The notes: a model not told the origin generated them from the sequence alone. Counted from the stretch's first letter, positions 1 through 12,066 are shown. The stretch: 64,000 nucleotides of DNA from Dryocosmus kuriphilus (GCA_038277395.1 CM076189.1:214436011-214500010); one strand, 5' to 3'. Program-made: numbers and translations.

Positions 1-819
1 TCAGATACACCTCGTACATATAAAGGTGGCTACCATGTGAAACTCCTAAGGTCAAGAAATTGAATGAAGGATAGAGCATTCAACTTCGAGAGTGACTCAA
101 ATGATCTTATTATGTCTGAATCCATTTTCAAACGAAAAAAATCATTTGGAATTAATACTAAAAATGGTAGAAAAGGGATATGTGATCCACGACGAATTAA
201 AAATTTAGATTCAGACTTAGAATTCAATGTAATTCGTTTAAAATCACTGCGATTGCAGTTTAGTACAAGTAAACTTGACTTGCATTTAAATGAATGTACA
301 GCAGAAGTCCTATAAGTCGCAGTCCGATAAGTCTATCCCCTTATGACGTCATTGCATCTACATTCACGCACACTAATTTGAAGCTCAGACTATGTATATA
401 CGATCATATATTGCGTCTGCGCGTGCACATGCGCACTTGAATAATCTCTACTGGAAGGGGCATTCATTATGTCGCAAATTCCTGGAATTTTATGCATCTA
501 CAGACCCGAAGTAAGAAACTTATCGGACTTCTACTGTACCTCGAATTCAATTCAATAGTGCAGAGAAAATTCAGTTCACTTGACTTGAATCTACTCGATT
601 TTGTGATAGCTTTTACAAGAATATTTAACTTTTAGTATCAGAAAAACAATTAAAAACACATTCTTAAAGTCTAAAGTCGTGTGCTTTTCTTTATTTGGAA
701 AAAAGTGGTTTTTGCTTTTCAGTAGAGCACACAGAAATATCATGTTTTATCGTCCTCTCCCTTCCGGTAGCTTAAGCCCTTTGATCACTTTTGAATGACC
801 CTCTGCACTTGTATTTCAG
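1..819. other. Unique AT-rich DNA, no gene recognised
   Basis: I see no repeat ends, coding pattern or RNA gene here. A short open frame near 64-315 has no recognisable domain, overlaps another frame on the opposite strand and is probably chance. The stretch from 740 to 819 is less AT-rich and ends in a good splice-acceptor context, which leads into the candidate exon that follows. Confidence 0.4.
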
Positions 820-960
820 AAGGGTTGGTTAGCTACCGTCGACTTGGGCATGCCTAACGTACCCAAGGAACACCTTAAAATTCCACATTGCATGATGTGA
901 AGTGGAAGTGACGCCCCGTCATTTAATTAAAACTTAATTGTACATCAAAAGTGAATAAAG
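820..960 (+). CDS. Candidate terminal exon of a host transcript
   Basis: A pyrimidine-containing tract ending in TATTTCAG (812-819) looks like a splice acceptor. From 820 one frame stays open for 26 codons (starting KGWLATVDLGMPNVPKEHL) and stops with TGA at 898-900. An AATAAA polyadenylation signal follows at 954-959. The stretch is more GC-balanced than its surroundings and is not repeated in the window. Acceptor, open frame, stop and AATAAA in that order suggest the last exon of a plus-strand gene whose earlier exons lie off the left edge. The peptide is too short to identify and a 26-codon open frame can arise by chance. Confidence 0.3.
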
Positions 961-2066
961 AATCGTACGACGCACACATAATAAAGTAATTTATTACTCC
1001 TATATAAATCGATACACAAAATTCCATTATTGTGCAATTTCTTAATTTCCGAAACAGGATATAAATCATGTCGTTATATAAATCGAAAACTTTTGGTCAC
1101 TATAAATGAAAGTTTTTGCGAAACATTTGCCGAGATTGAGATATGCCTTTATGTATTCATTTCAGAGTACAAAGCAAATGGCGATTCATAAATAATTGAA
1201 GTTCAAATTAAACGACTTTCAAAGCGAACGAAAATTTTACCGGTAGACTGCTCTCAAACAATTAATCATACGAATCGCGAAACGCTCGAAAAAGTAAATA
1301 TTTCATTCGTCACACCGGAAAGCTTCATCACGATGCGATAGTTTTAATAATATCATCAATTTTATTATTTACTGACGTTTCGCAATTAAATAAATGGTGA
1401 GAGAAAGGTGTTAATATTCGAATATGTCTTTTAATTTCATAAACAATATTTCAATACTTTCCTGTGTAATAGTTCAATTTTAAATTAGATTAAAATTCAC
1501 AGATATAAATTTTCAGTATCTGAATGTATATGTATTTAGAAAAGTCAATCAAGTCTTATGCATTCTCTAAATTTTAGTGTAAAGTTCTTTCACAGCAATT
1601 TACATACACTTTACGTTCAGAATTTTAAGAACAGCTTGATAAAAGTTTGGAGGTTAATATAAAATTTTAATTATGATTTTCTGAATTAGAAAGAATAAAA
1701 TTGTATCTAATTCAATTGAAATGAGCTTAAACTGAATTTAAATTTAAAAAGAATTCAAGATTTTTCTCTTTAATTACTCTATAACAAAAAAAACTGCCAA
1801 AAATATCAATATAACCATAATGTTATCCCTTCTTAACTTAATTTACATTTTTTAAAGCAGAAAGTTCAAATGGAGATTATTATTTGACAATTATTCACTT
1901 ATGAAGTCGAACTTTTCAATGTTGGACCTTACAATATTCATAACCTTATTGTAGCTTTCTAATAAAGTTAAAAAAATTTCTCATATTAAATAATTAATAA
2001 AAAATAAAGTAAAAAATTTAAGATTTAATAGTTCATTGAAATTCATTACAAATATATAGAATAAAT
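961..2066. other. AT-rich DNA, nothing recognised
   Basis: I see only A/T-rich unique sequence: no inverted-repeat ends, tandem array or open frame with a recognisable motif. Confidence 0.4.
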
Positions 2067-2803
2067 TATTATAGCGACCTATTTGGGTTTTTTAAATGTT
2101 TATTTGGATGTTAACAAAGTGTGTTTTGCCTATATGTTCCCAGTGGGCACAATCATCAGAAAACGTTTCTAGAACATTAAAGAAACGTCCTAAGTCAGGC
2201 CAAATAACGTTCTCAAAACGTGCAAAGTTCCAAATAAGTCCTACAAAAATTTTATCGATCATTAAACGTTTTTAGATCGTGATTTGGCCTAACTTAGGAC
2301 GTTTTTTGAAATGTTTTAAGAACATTTTTCGTTTTTTACGTCCAAGAAAAGTTTTAAGAACGTTCCACTTACGTCCTAAAATTTTGTGCCCACTGGATTT
2401 CGACTTAGATCTAAGTCCTATTCAAGATAAAGAGTTTCACTTAAAAAGTATAAAAGAGAAGCATCTTAAACTAAGTGTGGTAAATCCATGAAAAAATTCA
2501 TCACAAACATTCCATTCTAAAAAATGTGCAGACTTTCATCATGAGAAATATAAACTTCAAAAGATTTTTATTTTATTTTGTTGATTTTTCCTTTTTTCTA
2601 CATAGAAGATACGTTGCTTCTACTTTTTGGTTAACGACACTTAATACTCGCTTTCGTCCTGTCTTAGTTGTTGATAGACTTAGATTGTTTCTTGATTTGA
2701 TTAGATTGTTCATAGACTTAGATCTAAGTCGAAATATGTCGGCAAAACACAATTTTTTATCATCCAAATAAACATAAACAACCCCAAATAGGCCGGTATA
2801 ATT
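2067..2803. mobile_element. TIR element, unclassified, split by a nested MITE
   Basis: The left arm (2067-2139) and right arm (2740-2803) are inverted copies. Both contain a CCTATTTGGG-type end, TTTATTTGGATG and TGTGTTTTGCC. After the break in the left arm the complementarity resumes at 2397, where TTTCGACTTAGATCTAAGTC matches its inverse at 2715-2733. The break is exactly the nested element at 2140-2396. Each arm ends internally in the perfect 16-bp palindrome GACTTAGATCTAAGTC (2402-2417 and 2715-2730). No transposase is visible, so it is non-autonomous. The superfamily is unknown. Confidence 0.75.
2140..2396. mobile_element. MITE with CCAGTGGGCACAA ends, nested
   Basis: CCAGTGGGCACAA at the left edge and its exact inverse TTGTGCCCACTGG at the right edge bound a 257-bp AT-rich, partly palindromic core with repeated AACGT, GACGT and CTTAGGACG motifs. 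It interrupts the left arm of the surrounding TIR element. A clear target duplication is not resolved; a few T or A bases may be duplicated. It shares the CCAGTGGGC terminus with the element at 31877-31979. It is too short to code for anything. Confidence 0.75.
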
Positions 2804-2847
2804 TTTATTCATCAAATAATGGAAATAAAAAAAGAACAATAAAAAAA

Positions 2848-4170
2848 ATCTGCCCGCTGCGCGGGCACATTCTCATCGCGCGCTGCGCGCGCCGCGCTTC
2901 GCGCGAAGTATGAGCGCGCCTAGGGCGCGCGTCTGTTGGCACTCGCGCTTCGCGCTCGATAAGTTATTTACGGCACTCACGCTTCGCACTCGATAGATTA
3001 TTCACCTCGCGCTACGCGTTCGGTGTTTATGGATCGTACAAACCTTTAAATTAAAAATTACAAAAGAAATTATTTTACTTAAGGCTCTATCGCCCTTAAG
3101 GCATACATTCTCATCATGACACTCGCGCTTCGCGCTCGATAATTACATTTTTTTTAAACACATTATAGATTGGTAAAGTTTTTTAGTGATATTCCAAATT
3201 TCGCAATAGAGGATTTCGATTCTTAAAAGTAAAACGATGAGTCTTATAAATAATTTTTGTAGCTCTTTCCAAGGTGAACAATTCTACTTGTTAATATTTT
3301 CTCATATCTTGCACAGTTTTGCTGAAAAGTGGTTTTCTTTATATTTCATAACATATTTCACGAATAACTCAAAAACTACGCGTCTGATCAAAAAAATGAT
3401 AGAGAGCAAATTTGTAGACAATATGGAGACAAACAACTTTGTTTATTATTATTTTTTCGTATCTTTCATAGTTTGGCGGAGAATTTGAAATCTTTCATTT
3501 TTAATAACGTTTTATCGATTAAAACAAAAACCGTGCATTTTATGAAAAAATGGTTAAAACAAAATTTGTAGATCTTCTTAAATTGAACAACTTTCTTCTT
3601 TACCATTTTCTTTTATCTTGAATATTTTGGCGGGAAACCACAGTTTTTTAATTTTAAGAGCGTTTTCTTGATTAAAACAAAAACCGTTCATTTTATCGAA
3701 AAACGGTTAAGACAAAATTTGTAGATATTTTTGAGATGAACAATTTTACTTTCTTACATTTTTTTTGTATCTCTCATAGTTTAGCCGGAAAATGGTTTTT
3801 TTGATTTTGTGAAAACAGTTTTTGATGGATAAAACCATAACCGTTGGTCAAAAACCGCTGGTTAACGAACTCGTCCTTTCTTTTTACCCCTTAAAGAAGT
3901 GTACCAAAGCGCATTCCAATCCGATTAGTCCTTCGAAAGTTATCGCGGTCACAGACGACGACGACAACGACAACAACGACGACGACAACAACGACGACGA
4001 CAACAACGACAACAGACAGACAGACACGGTCGTAAAAACCGTTTTTTCTGACTCAGGGGGTCTCAAAACGTGGAGATTTCATGAAATCCGCGAAAGTCAA
4101 ATTTTACATAAATCTAATACCTTCTTTGATGAGAATGTAATATGAATCGTAAAACACAATGTTGACAAGT
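2848..4170. repeat. GC-hairpin dispersed repeat, copy 1
   Basis: This starts with a block of about 170 bp of GC-rich small palindromes (CCCGCTGCGCGGG, GCGCGCCTAGGGCGCGC, CTCGCGCTTCGCGCTCG and variants), which is unlike its AT-rich surroundings. It continues into AT-rich DNA with tandem-like segments that repeat AAAACAAAAACCGT and ACAAAATTTGTAGAT. It ends in a GAC/AAC microsatellite and about 130 bp of flank. The same sequence recurs at 63212-64000 (direct, cut by the window end) and partly at 37975-38510 (inverted). No open frame with a known domain was found. The mechanism of spread is unknown. Confidence 0.85.
3950..4024 (+). repeat. GAC/AAC trinucleotide microsatellite
   Basis: Mixed GAC and AAC triplets, followed by a short CAGA run. 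It belongs to the dispersed repeat: the inverted copy at about 38095-38145 carries a shorter version. It creates an Asp/Asn-rich reading frame on the plus strand that should not be taken as a gene. Confidence 0.9.
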
Positions 4171-4194
4171 TCGACCTTATAAAAAATTATCACT

Positions 4195-6230
4195 AAAATA
4201 GAAAGAGTGACCGCAAAAATCGTCCCATTTTGGGCCCACGATTTTAAAAGTCAAAAGGTACCTTGTGATAGGACATTAATTACCGGAAAGTTTTAGCTTG
4301 AGGTGAAAATTGGTGTTGGAGATATAGGGGGTCAAAGGTCATCCGCAAATTAGTGAATGTGCTTAAAAACGTGAGTTTTATGTCATTTTGATGAGTCAAA
4401 ATATGAAGTCATATTTTCAAAATTCAAAATGTCCGATCCAATATGGCGGACTATGTCTTATAAAAGTATTATTATTATAGTGGAATCCTGTTCTGTAGGT
4501 CAAGAGTAACTTTTCTTAGGCTTTTAGGGTGGCTGAACTCGAATCTGAAGTGTGATATTTGAAATTCAAAATTTCTGATCCAATATGGCGTACTTCCTGT
4601 TATAAAAGTATTATTGTCATAGCGGAATCCTGTTTTCTAAGTCAAGAATCACTTTTCTATTTTTTTTTTGGGTACCTGAACACGAACCTGAAGTCAGATT
4701 TTCAAAGTTCAAAATGGCCGATCTAATATGGCAGAATATGTCTTATAAAAGTATTATTATTATAGTGGAATCCTGTTCTGTAGGTCAAGAGTAACTTTTC
4801 TTAGGCTTTTAGGGTGGCTGAACTCGAATCTGAAGTGAGATTTTTGAAATTCAAAATGTCTGATCCAATATGGCAGATTTCCTGTTATAAAAGTATTATT
4901 ATCATAGCGGAATCCTGTTGTTTAGGTCAAGAGTCACTCTCCTTACGTCCTTAGGGTCACCATTGTTGGATCAACCATTTTGAGTTTTTAAAATCTGAAT
5001 TTAGATTTATGTTTAGCGACCCTAAAAATCTAAGAAAAGTTACTCTTGACATACAAAACAGGATTCTGCTATGACAATAAAACTTTTATAATAAATAGTC
5101 CGCCATATTGGATCGGTCATTTTAAATCTTGAAAATCTGACTTCAGATTTGTGTTCAGCGACCCTGAAACCCTAAGAAAAGTTACTCTTGTCTCACAAAA
5201 CAGGATTCCGTTATAATAATATTACTTTTATATGACATATTCCGCCATATTGGATCGGACATTTTGAATTTTGAAAATCTGATTTCAGATTCGTGTTCAG
5301 CGACCCTAAAAACCTAAGAAAAGTGACTTTTAATCTACAGAACAGTATTCCGCTATGACAATAATACTTTTATAACAGGAAGTCGGCCATATTGAATCGA
5401 CCATTTTGAATTTTGAAAATCTCACTTAAAATTCGTGTTCAGCGACCCTAAAAACCTAAGAAAAGTGAATCTCGACCTACGAAACAGGATTCCGCTATAA
5501 TAATATTACTTTTATAAGACATACTCCGACATATTGCATCTGACATTTTGAATTTTGAAAATCTGACTTCAGATTCGTGACCCTAAAAACCTAAGAAAAG
5601 TGACTCTTAACCTACAAAACAGGATTCCGCTATGTCAATAATACTTTTGTAACAGGAAGTCTGCCACATTGGATCAGACATTTTGAATTTTGAAAGTCTC
5701 ATTTCAGATTCGTGTTTAGCGACCCTGAAAACCTAAGAAAATTGACTCTTAACCTACAAAACAGGATTCCGCTATGACAATAATACTTTTATAACAGGAA
5801 GTCCGCCATATTGGATCAGTAATTTTGAATTTTAAATATTTGACTTCAGATTCGGGTTCAGCGACCCTAAAAACCTAAGAAAAGTTACTTTTGACCTACA
5901 GAACAGGATTCCGCTGTACTAATACTACTTTTATATGATATATTCCGCCATATTGAATCTGCCATTTTGAATTTTGAAAACTTGACTTTAGATTCGTGTT
6001 GAGCGACCCTAAAAATCTAAGAAAAATTATTTTGAGTTGACAAACAGGATTTCGTTATAATAATAATATTTTTACAAGACATAGTCCGCCATATTGGATC
6101 AGCCATTTTGAATGTTAAAAATATGCTTCAGATTCGTGTTCAGCGACCCAAGAAACCCTACAATATGTTATTTTGACTCATCAAAGTCAAAGATATTATA
6201 TTCAATAGATGCGGTTAGGGTCAGTGGTGG
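4195..6230. repeat. Dispersed repeat carrying a nested array element
   Basis: The left flank (4195-4390: GAGTGAC, CCATTTTGGGCCCAC, TTAATTACCGGAAAG, AGTTTTATGTCA) and the right flank (6186-6230: AAGATATTATATTCA, TAGATGCGGT) appear as one uninterrupted, inverted copy at 13306-13528. That copy gives the empty site for everything between. The function is unknown and there is no coding content. Confidence 0.75.
4387..6185. mobile_element. TIR element filled with inverted ~142-bp arrays
   Basis: TTTGATGAGTCAAAATA (4387-4403) is exactly inverted as TATTTTGACTCATCAAA (6169-6185). Inside, a unit containing ATCCAATATGGCGG recurs four times forward (near 4440, 4582, 4725, 4865) and then eight times inverted (near 5100, 5243, 5385, 5525, 5660, 5803, 5945, 6085). 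The spacing is 135-143 bp. Many neighbours alternate between two variants (TATAATAATA-like and TATGACAATAA-like), suggesting a ~285-bp dimer as the unit of amplification. Related units occur at 36690-36932 and 38815-39075. No protein is encoded. Confidence 0.85.
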
Positions 6231-6720
6231 GGACGACCGATATATATATCTAACTACATTTTCGCCTATAGGTAGGTACTGCCCTCTAGAACGTTTCATC
6301 GTTTCCGTGTCAACGAGTAAACAAACTGAACGGGCCGTGATTTTCTGTTTTGACCTTCGATATTTCCTCGCTTGCACTCGGCATGTCGGATGCGGCTGTG
6401 CCTCGTGAAAAGCCAAAAATGGGCGAAGATGACCGATTCAAATGTTGAGTTTCTCGACGATTACAAGCAAATTTATGTTTTGGAGAGTTCAGTCTGTCAA
6501 CGTGTTTACAAAATTGACAGGTGAACTAAATACTACAAATATATAGTTCTGAAATTATGTGTATGACTTGCAGGAATTATTGTATATATGGAATGTTTTA
6601 GATCCAGGGAATATACAAGACATTGGAGGTTTGTAAAGTTAAAATATATAAGGGATTTTAAGGTTATAAGTTAATAACCTATATCGCACTTTCAAGGGTT
6701 TATTTTTTATTACGGAGTGG
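6231..6720. other. Unique DNA between elements
   Basis: I see no repeat ends. The segment 6231-6420 is GC-richer than its surroundings and open on both strands for about 80-100 codons, but shows no recognisable domain and no splice context that I trust. Confidence 0.4.
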
Positions 6721-6819
6721 CTATTTCGCCCGACAAATCGGGCGAAATAAGAGAGGATCCTTATTTCGCCCGACGAAGCTGGCGAAATAAGGGAGGAAGC
6801 TTATTTTTATCGTTGACAA

Positions 6820-6828
6820 ATATAAAAG
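6820..6828 (+). promoter_or_regulatory. TATA-like box inside the left TIR
   Basis: ATATAAAAG lies within the left inverted repeat, about 52 bp before the ATG at 6879. Its mirror copy sits in the right TIR and faces inward as well. The promoter call rests on the motif alone. Confidence 0.3.
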
Positions 6829-6878
6829 GACGATGGATTATAAGCAAATAATAGTTTATTTATAGTTGCCATAATTCC

Positions 6879-7064
6879 ATGAGCGAACGAGTCAAGACAG
6901 TTAGACATAGTCAAGGCTCAGGCAATCTAACCTCAAATTCGGAAAAGAGACATGAAAGCGAAGTGAAAAGTGTTGTAGTGAATGTTGTCATGAGTTACGT
7001 AGCGCTAAAATCGAAGGCGCGAAATTTCAATTTCCTTTTACTTTGCTATTATCGCTATTGTTGA
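6879..7064 (+). CDS. Short ORF starting inside the TIR, unknown
   Basis: A 61-codon frame begins with the ATG of CCATGAGCGA inside the left TIR, downstream of the TATA-like box. It reads through a Ser/Lys/Glu-rich stretch (MSERVKTVRHSQGSGN at the N-terminus) before becoming hydrophobic and stopping. No domain is recognised. It could be the first exon of a lost transposase gene or chance. The mirror ATG in the right TIR stops after three codons. Confidence 0.2.
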   Translation: MSERVKTVRHSQGSGNLTSNSEKRHESEVKSVVVNVVMSYVALKSKARNFNFLLLCYYRYC

Positions 7065-8435
7065 AACTTTGAATTAAAAAAAAAAGTATCACTAGTTAAT
7101 TCTTTAATAAACCATTGGAAAAAAGAGTAAAGAAGATCTATAGCAGAAATCGAAAAGAAAAAATTAAAACTCTGTCGATTTATAAAATACTACAAAATAG
7201 TAATAACAATTCTACAACATAAGAGGCACAAAGTGTACTTTAAAAAATAAGTTTTCAAAACGTGAATCACTCTATATAAGTGTATTTCGATTGCTTATAA
7301 AATTAACAAATAGAATTACATATGTATCATTTTTAAGAATATCTGCAGTGATTGAAATGGTTAAGAGGAATCCGAATTTTCAAAAACCACTAATTATATA
7401 TGTCTGCAAATCTCTCTCACAAAAATTTAGTAAAGTTCTTTCCCAGGCCAAAGTGTCAAAATTTTGAATTTATTTATTTAAATTGTTTATAACAATTGCA
7501 ATTTTTAATTTTTTATACAAATTGTGCCTGACAATCACTCTCAGAATAATTTAAAGCATTTTTAGCTGAGAAAGAATTGTTTTCAACAAAAATTACGATA
7601 TTTGGCTACTTGTTAACTTGTTTATAATAACTGAACCATAAAATAATCAAATTATTTGTATTCTAAGAGTCTCATTGCAATGAATTGAAGATGATCTGCA
7701 TTATATGCAAACCGTTGTTGAAGAGTAAATAAATATTTTGTGAAAAATCTCGATTACTTTGAGTAAAATTGAAGGCTGTAGACATTTTTGAACGAAAAAA
7801 TGCGTTTTTGATTTGATTTCATTCGATTTGAACGCTTTCGATTCAAAATCGTTCAATTTTTAAACGCTTTAAATTTAAACTTACTCAATTTTGAACAGCT
7901 TAAACCTCAAACTGATAATAAAACATTATGGTTCTCAATTTGAAAATGTACTATTTGAAACAAAAATTGTTTGAATCTTGAAACGCTTCTTGAAAATTTT
8001 GATTTTAAATTGTTCAATTTCTGGCTGCTCAGTTTGGAATAGTTCAGAAATGATTTTTATTTAAAAAATTGTATATTGTCACTGCGAACCAACTTCACTT
8101 ACTAAGCCATAAACATCTTTATCCAGATTTATTATTATGTGCGCAGCTCAAATTGTGATATAATTCTGTGTAATTTTGTGCAAGATTATAATGGCCCCAC
8201 GAACAGAAGAGAAAGAAGGAGCAGTTAATAAAAAGAGAAAATCATTATAGTTCAAGTTATTTTCATAACTCGCTCATGGAATTATGGCAACTATAAATAA
8301 ACTATTATTTGCTTATAATCCATCGTCCTTTTATATTTGTCAACGATAAAAATAAGCTTCCTCCCTTATTTCGCCAGCTTCGTCGGGCGAAATAAGGATC
8401 CTCTCTTATTTCGCCCGATTTGTCGGGCGAAATAG

Positions 8436-9384
8436 TCGCAGCCTTTTTATTATTTAAGTCTTATTTTTGAGTTGATTTTTAATATTTCACAATTAGAATG
8501 ATACTAATTGATATTTACTTTTAATTCATTATAAATTAATCAACACTACATTAATATTGGGAGCAGTCGGAACGTAAATTCATAGGTTACTTCTTTGCAT
8601 AAATTACTAAGTTTATATTAAATTAAATATTAATTATTATTTTAAATGAAATATTTATCATGTTTCTAAGGAATAGAAAACGTTTCTGAAACTATGAAAA
8701 GTTATTAACCTATAATCACAAGCTTTCTTATAAAAACTTTACAAAATCTTTAATGACTTTCAATACTTATCTCGTCAGATTCCGCTCGAAATTCATCGAA
8801 TGTATAATGCATAATTCAATTAATATGAACCGTTCATTTGGTTAAATGAAGCATAATATTTAAATCAGTATTGTATAAATGGAAGGTGATAAACGAGTAA
8901 CTTCAAGTAAAATATCTTTTTGTGTGTACTTTTTATTCATACTATTATAAGTTTACGAATGCAAATTTGTTTGCATTAAATACAAATATTAACAATATCA
9001 TTGAATACAGGTTTATATTTTGTATCAATAATTATAGATTTATATTGTATGAATAATTATAATATGATGTAGATTGTTTCTTGGCTTCGGCAGTGTGGAG
9101 AATTTTAAAATAAGCTGGAAATGTAAACAATATTGTCTGTCTTAATTATATAATAAGTCTAATGTCTAATGTTAACCTGCACGGCAGAAATATCCACGGC
9201 TTATTACATAAGAAAAAAAGTTATTTGACAAAAATATATTGTGACTTACTAATTACATTACAGCATTCTTTCTTATGTTTTTTGCTGAAAAAATATAAGC
9301 TATTAGTATTAAAATACCTTATCTCTAAGTCTTTTTTTTGTTTACAGTTTAGTAGGCCGAAAAAATACCTTTTTTAATAGCGGA
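8436..9384. other. AT-rich DNA, nothing recognised
   Basis: No inverted-repeat pair, tandem array or credible reading frame was found in this stretch. Confidence 0.4.
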
Positions 9385-9937
9385 TTCTAATGGTAGGTAA
9401 AAGTTGTATTTGACCAACAGTATTAAGCCTACCTTTGAATTTGATCGGATAATATATTGTGTTCTATGTGTGGATTTTAAAATTCAAGTAATATCAATTT
9501 AAAAAAATTCCTGTTGGGTAAAAAAGTTTGTTGATATTTTTAGCTACAATTTTTGAAAGTGAATAATAATATAAGAAATTTAAAGAAATGTTTGTTCGGG
9601 TTAGCACTTTTTGAAAATGTGAAAAAAAAAATTTTCTTGCATTGTGTTGAGTGCACATTTTTTTTAAATGTAAACATGTCGTGCTTCAGATTTCTTTAGC
9701 TTTGATTGAAAAAAGAAGCCACTCGTCCGTCATCATGAAAAAAAGTTTCCCTGGTTTCAAGATTGTGAATGTAGTCTCTTGTAGCATGTTTCTTTAAAAA
9801 AAAACTGAAGAATTTTTTAGCTAGATATGTTTTAAATTTTTTTTTAATTTACAGTCAACACAATATATCTTGAAATACCTTGAATTATGAGGCCTTGCTA
9901 CTGTTGGGCAACTACAACTTTTACCCAATATTAGGAT
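9385..9937. mobile_element. MITE with CCTAAT..GGTAAAAGTTGTA ends
   Basis: The left end contains GGTAAAAGTTGTATTTGACC and AACAGTA; the right end carries the inverted match (TACTGTTGGG, ACTACAACTTTTACCC, then ATTAGGATG). Complementarity continues inward: ATATTGTGTT on the left matches AACACAATAT near 9857. The ~550-bp element has no coding capacity. The arms differ at roughly one base in seven, so it is an old insertion. Confidence 0.6.
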
Positions 9938-12060
9938 GAATTAATCTACTACTCGAAAAAAGTGTATTTCCTATCCACTCTAATCAACAGCATTTAGGTT
10001 CTTGAAACCGTAAACCAAAATAAGGCACCACATTTCTCCATATGTCTTTGGCTGGAAAATAAAATATATCCGTCTGAGCTATTCGTCTTGGTGTTTGTTA
10101 CTTGAAATTATGAATCCAAACAGAAAACACACTATGTACATGGAAAAAAAATGTTTTCTTTCTCAAAAAATTAAAACTTATTTTTCAGGTTTATTTTAAA
10201 GTGATTCAGAAATTCTAACGCCTTCTCACTTTTTTCAGTATATATATTTTTAATATATTTTAAAATTGTATTTTAATTTTACAATTTTTAATTATTTAAA
10301 ATTGAAACCAAATTTTTAAAAATATTTCGGTTTAACATTATTTAAGCTTGAAATTTAAAATTGCTTAGCAAGGCACACACAGGAAAAAGAAATTTTCTCA
10401 TGAAACTAAAATTTTTTTTATTCAAAAGTATAAACAATAAAAGTAGAAAGAAAAGTTTTGCTTTGATCGGGAAAATATCTTTTTTTCTGCGTGGTGCAGT
10501 ATATACCTTGAAAAGCAGTTTGCACTGTTTTTGAAATTTTTCGATCCAATAGGTGCTGAGATGTCTACCTGTCAATATGTCATGTTTTTTTGTGCTAATT
10601 TGATTCTTTATAATGCTGTAATTTTACAATGGTTAATTGTAGGAGAAAAGTGTAAAGGGAAAAAAGTCTTTTCTTGGTTCAAACTTTCTGAAAAATATTT
10701 TACAGAATCTTTTTTTTCTCACAAATAATTAATTTTTTAAAAAACTTATTTAAGTAATTAACGATCAACTTTTCGAAAAAGTACCCTGGATTTTATGAAT
10801 TCTTTAATATTTCTTGAAAAAGAATATATTTTATTCAAATAGCTTCTAAATATTTTTTCAAATTCTGACAAAGGTCATCAAATCATTTTGACACCAAAAA
10901 GAACAATTTGTCGGTGAACCATCTCATAAATAAATATACATTTACGTATTGAATATACATTAATAGTAAAGGAAAAATATGTTTAGTTTCACTTCCTATG
11001 TTTTCTGGGGGGGGGGGGGGGCTATATAATAAATATAAATATATAATATAATAAAAAAAAGTCATTTTCCACGCAAAAATTAAATTCCCTCATCCAAAAT
11101 ACTTAATACTGTAAAATTGCAATATTGCAAATTTGGGTTTTTGATCTTAAAAAGAATTCAACTAGTTAATAATTTTATACTCTTATTCCTTACAAAAGAA
11201 ACTTTCTACCCAAAAAAAAAATAAAAACTGAATACTAGATAAATTAAATATTTTAAATTTGTAATTTTCATATTCGAAAAAATTAGAAAAATTAGATAAT
11301 AACATTATATATTCTAGAGAATAAGCTCTTTGTAACTCAAAAAAATTAATTCTATATAAATTCAGTATCTCTAACACGTTCAACGTTTTCTTTTTCTGTG
11401 TGGCACGAAATATTAGTGACTTTTGGATCATCTCGTACATACATTTATTTACATTTTTGAAACATTTGTTTCATTTAATAAGAAAGTAATGTTTTCTTTA
11501 CTTACAAAACCAGCTTTCTGACTTAATATACTGAATACTTGAGAAATATACTATAATAAATTTTTGATTTTTATATATAAATAAATATATAAATTGACCA
11601 ATATAATATTATATTTTCTTTCTCTACAAAACTTCCTCTTTCATATAAAAAAAAAACTAAATACTGCATGAAATAAATATTTATAACACCTTCCTACGAT
11701 AAATTTAATGTATTGTGTTAAAAAAAAGAATGAATTCTTTAAAATGTGAATTGGGCATACATAGGTACAAATAAACATTAAGCAGATCAATTGATAACAA
11801 TTCTCTTTTCAAATATTGATGTCCATGCAAACGTAAATATTTCTATGTTAATACGTTAATACGTTTTTCTTGACACTTTATGAAAATTATTTCAAATAAA
11901 TAACAAGTGTTAATCGATTACTCATTTAGAAAATATACTGCGGTATTTTGAAGAAATGAATAAATCATATTGCGTTTATTTTTATTTTGTCTAACCACAA
12001 ACAATTTCACATATGTACATTCGAAAAGGCATATATAAATCACACTTTATAAAAAAATAT
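9938..12060. other. AT-rich DNA with a poly-G tract
   Basis: Mostly A/T homopolymer-rich sequence with many short chance frames and no element ends that I could pair. The only notable feature is a run of 15 G at 11007-11021. Confidence 0.4.
11007..11021 (+). repeat. Poly-G tract (15)
   Basis: Fifteen consecutive G in DNA that is otherwise strongly A/T. No terminal repeats are visible around it, unlike the long G tract at 25318. Confidence 0.95.
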
Positions 12061-12066
12061 AGGTCT

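Larger units (their letters stand above)
6721..8435. mobile_element. 1.7-kb element with 166-bp TIRs and hairpin ends
   Basis: The left arm 6721-6887 and right arm 8270-8435 are nearly perfect inverted copies. Each tip folds on itself: TATTTCGCCCGA, a 4-base loop, then TCGGGCGAAATA, followed by a second TATTTCGCCCGAC...GGCGAAATA hairpin. The arms also hold TATAAAAG and, 50-60 bp further in, CCATGAGCGA. Each TIR could therefore supply an inward promoter and a start codon. The 1.4-kb interior is AT-rich without a recognisable transposase. No target duplication is obvious, so the superfamily is undetermined. Confidence 0.85.

Noticed and set aside
3822..4145. 107-codon Asp/Asn-rich frame and its antisense Ser/Leu frame
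   Set aside because: Both arise from the GAC/AAC microsatellite inside a dispersed repeat. The copy at 38100 does not keep the frame.
4387..6185. Regularly spaced repeats, considered as a CRISPR-like array
   Set aside because: The units are contiguous ~142-bp satellites with an orientation switch in a eukaryotic transposon context; there are no spacers.
6721..8435. Terminal hairpins, considered as parvovirus-like ends
   Set aside because: No viral frame exists inside. Long TIRs with AT-rich non-coding cores fit a non-autonomous DNA transposon better.
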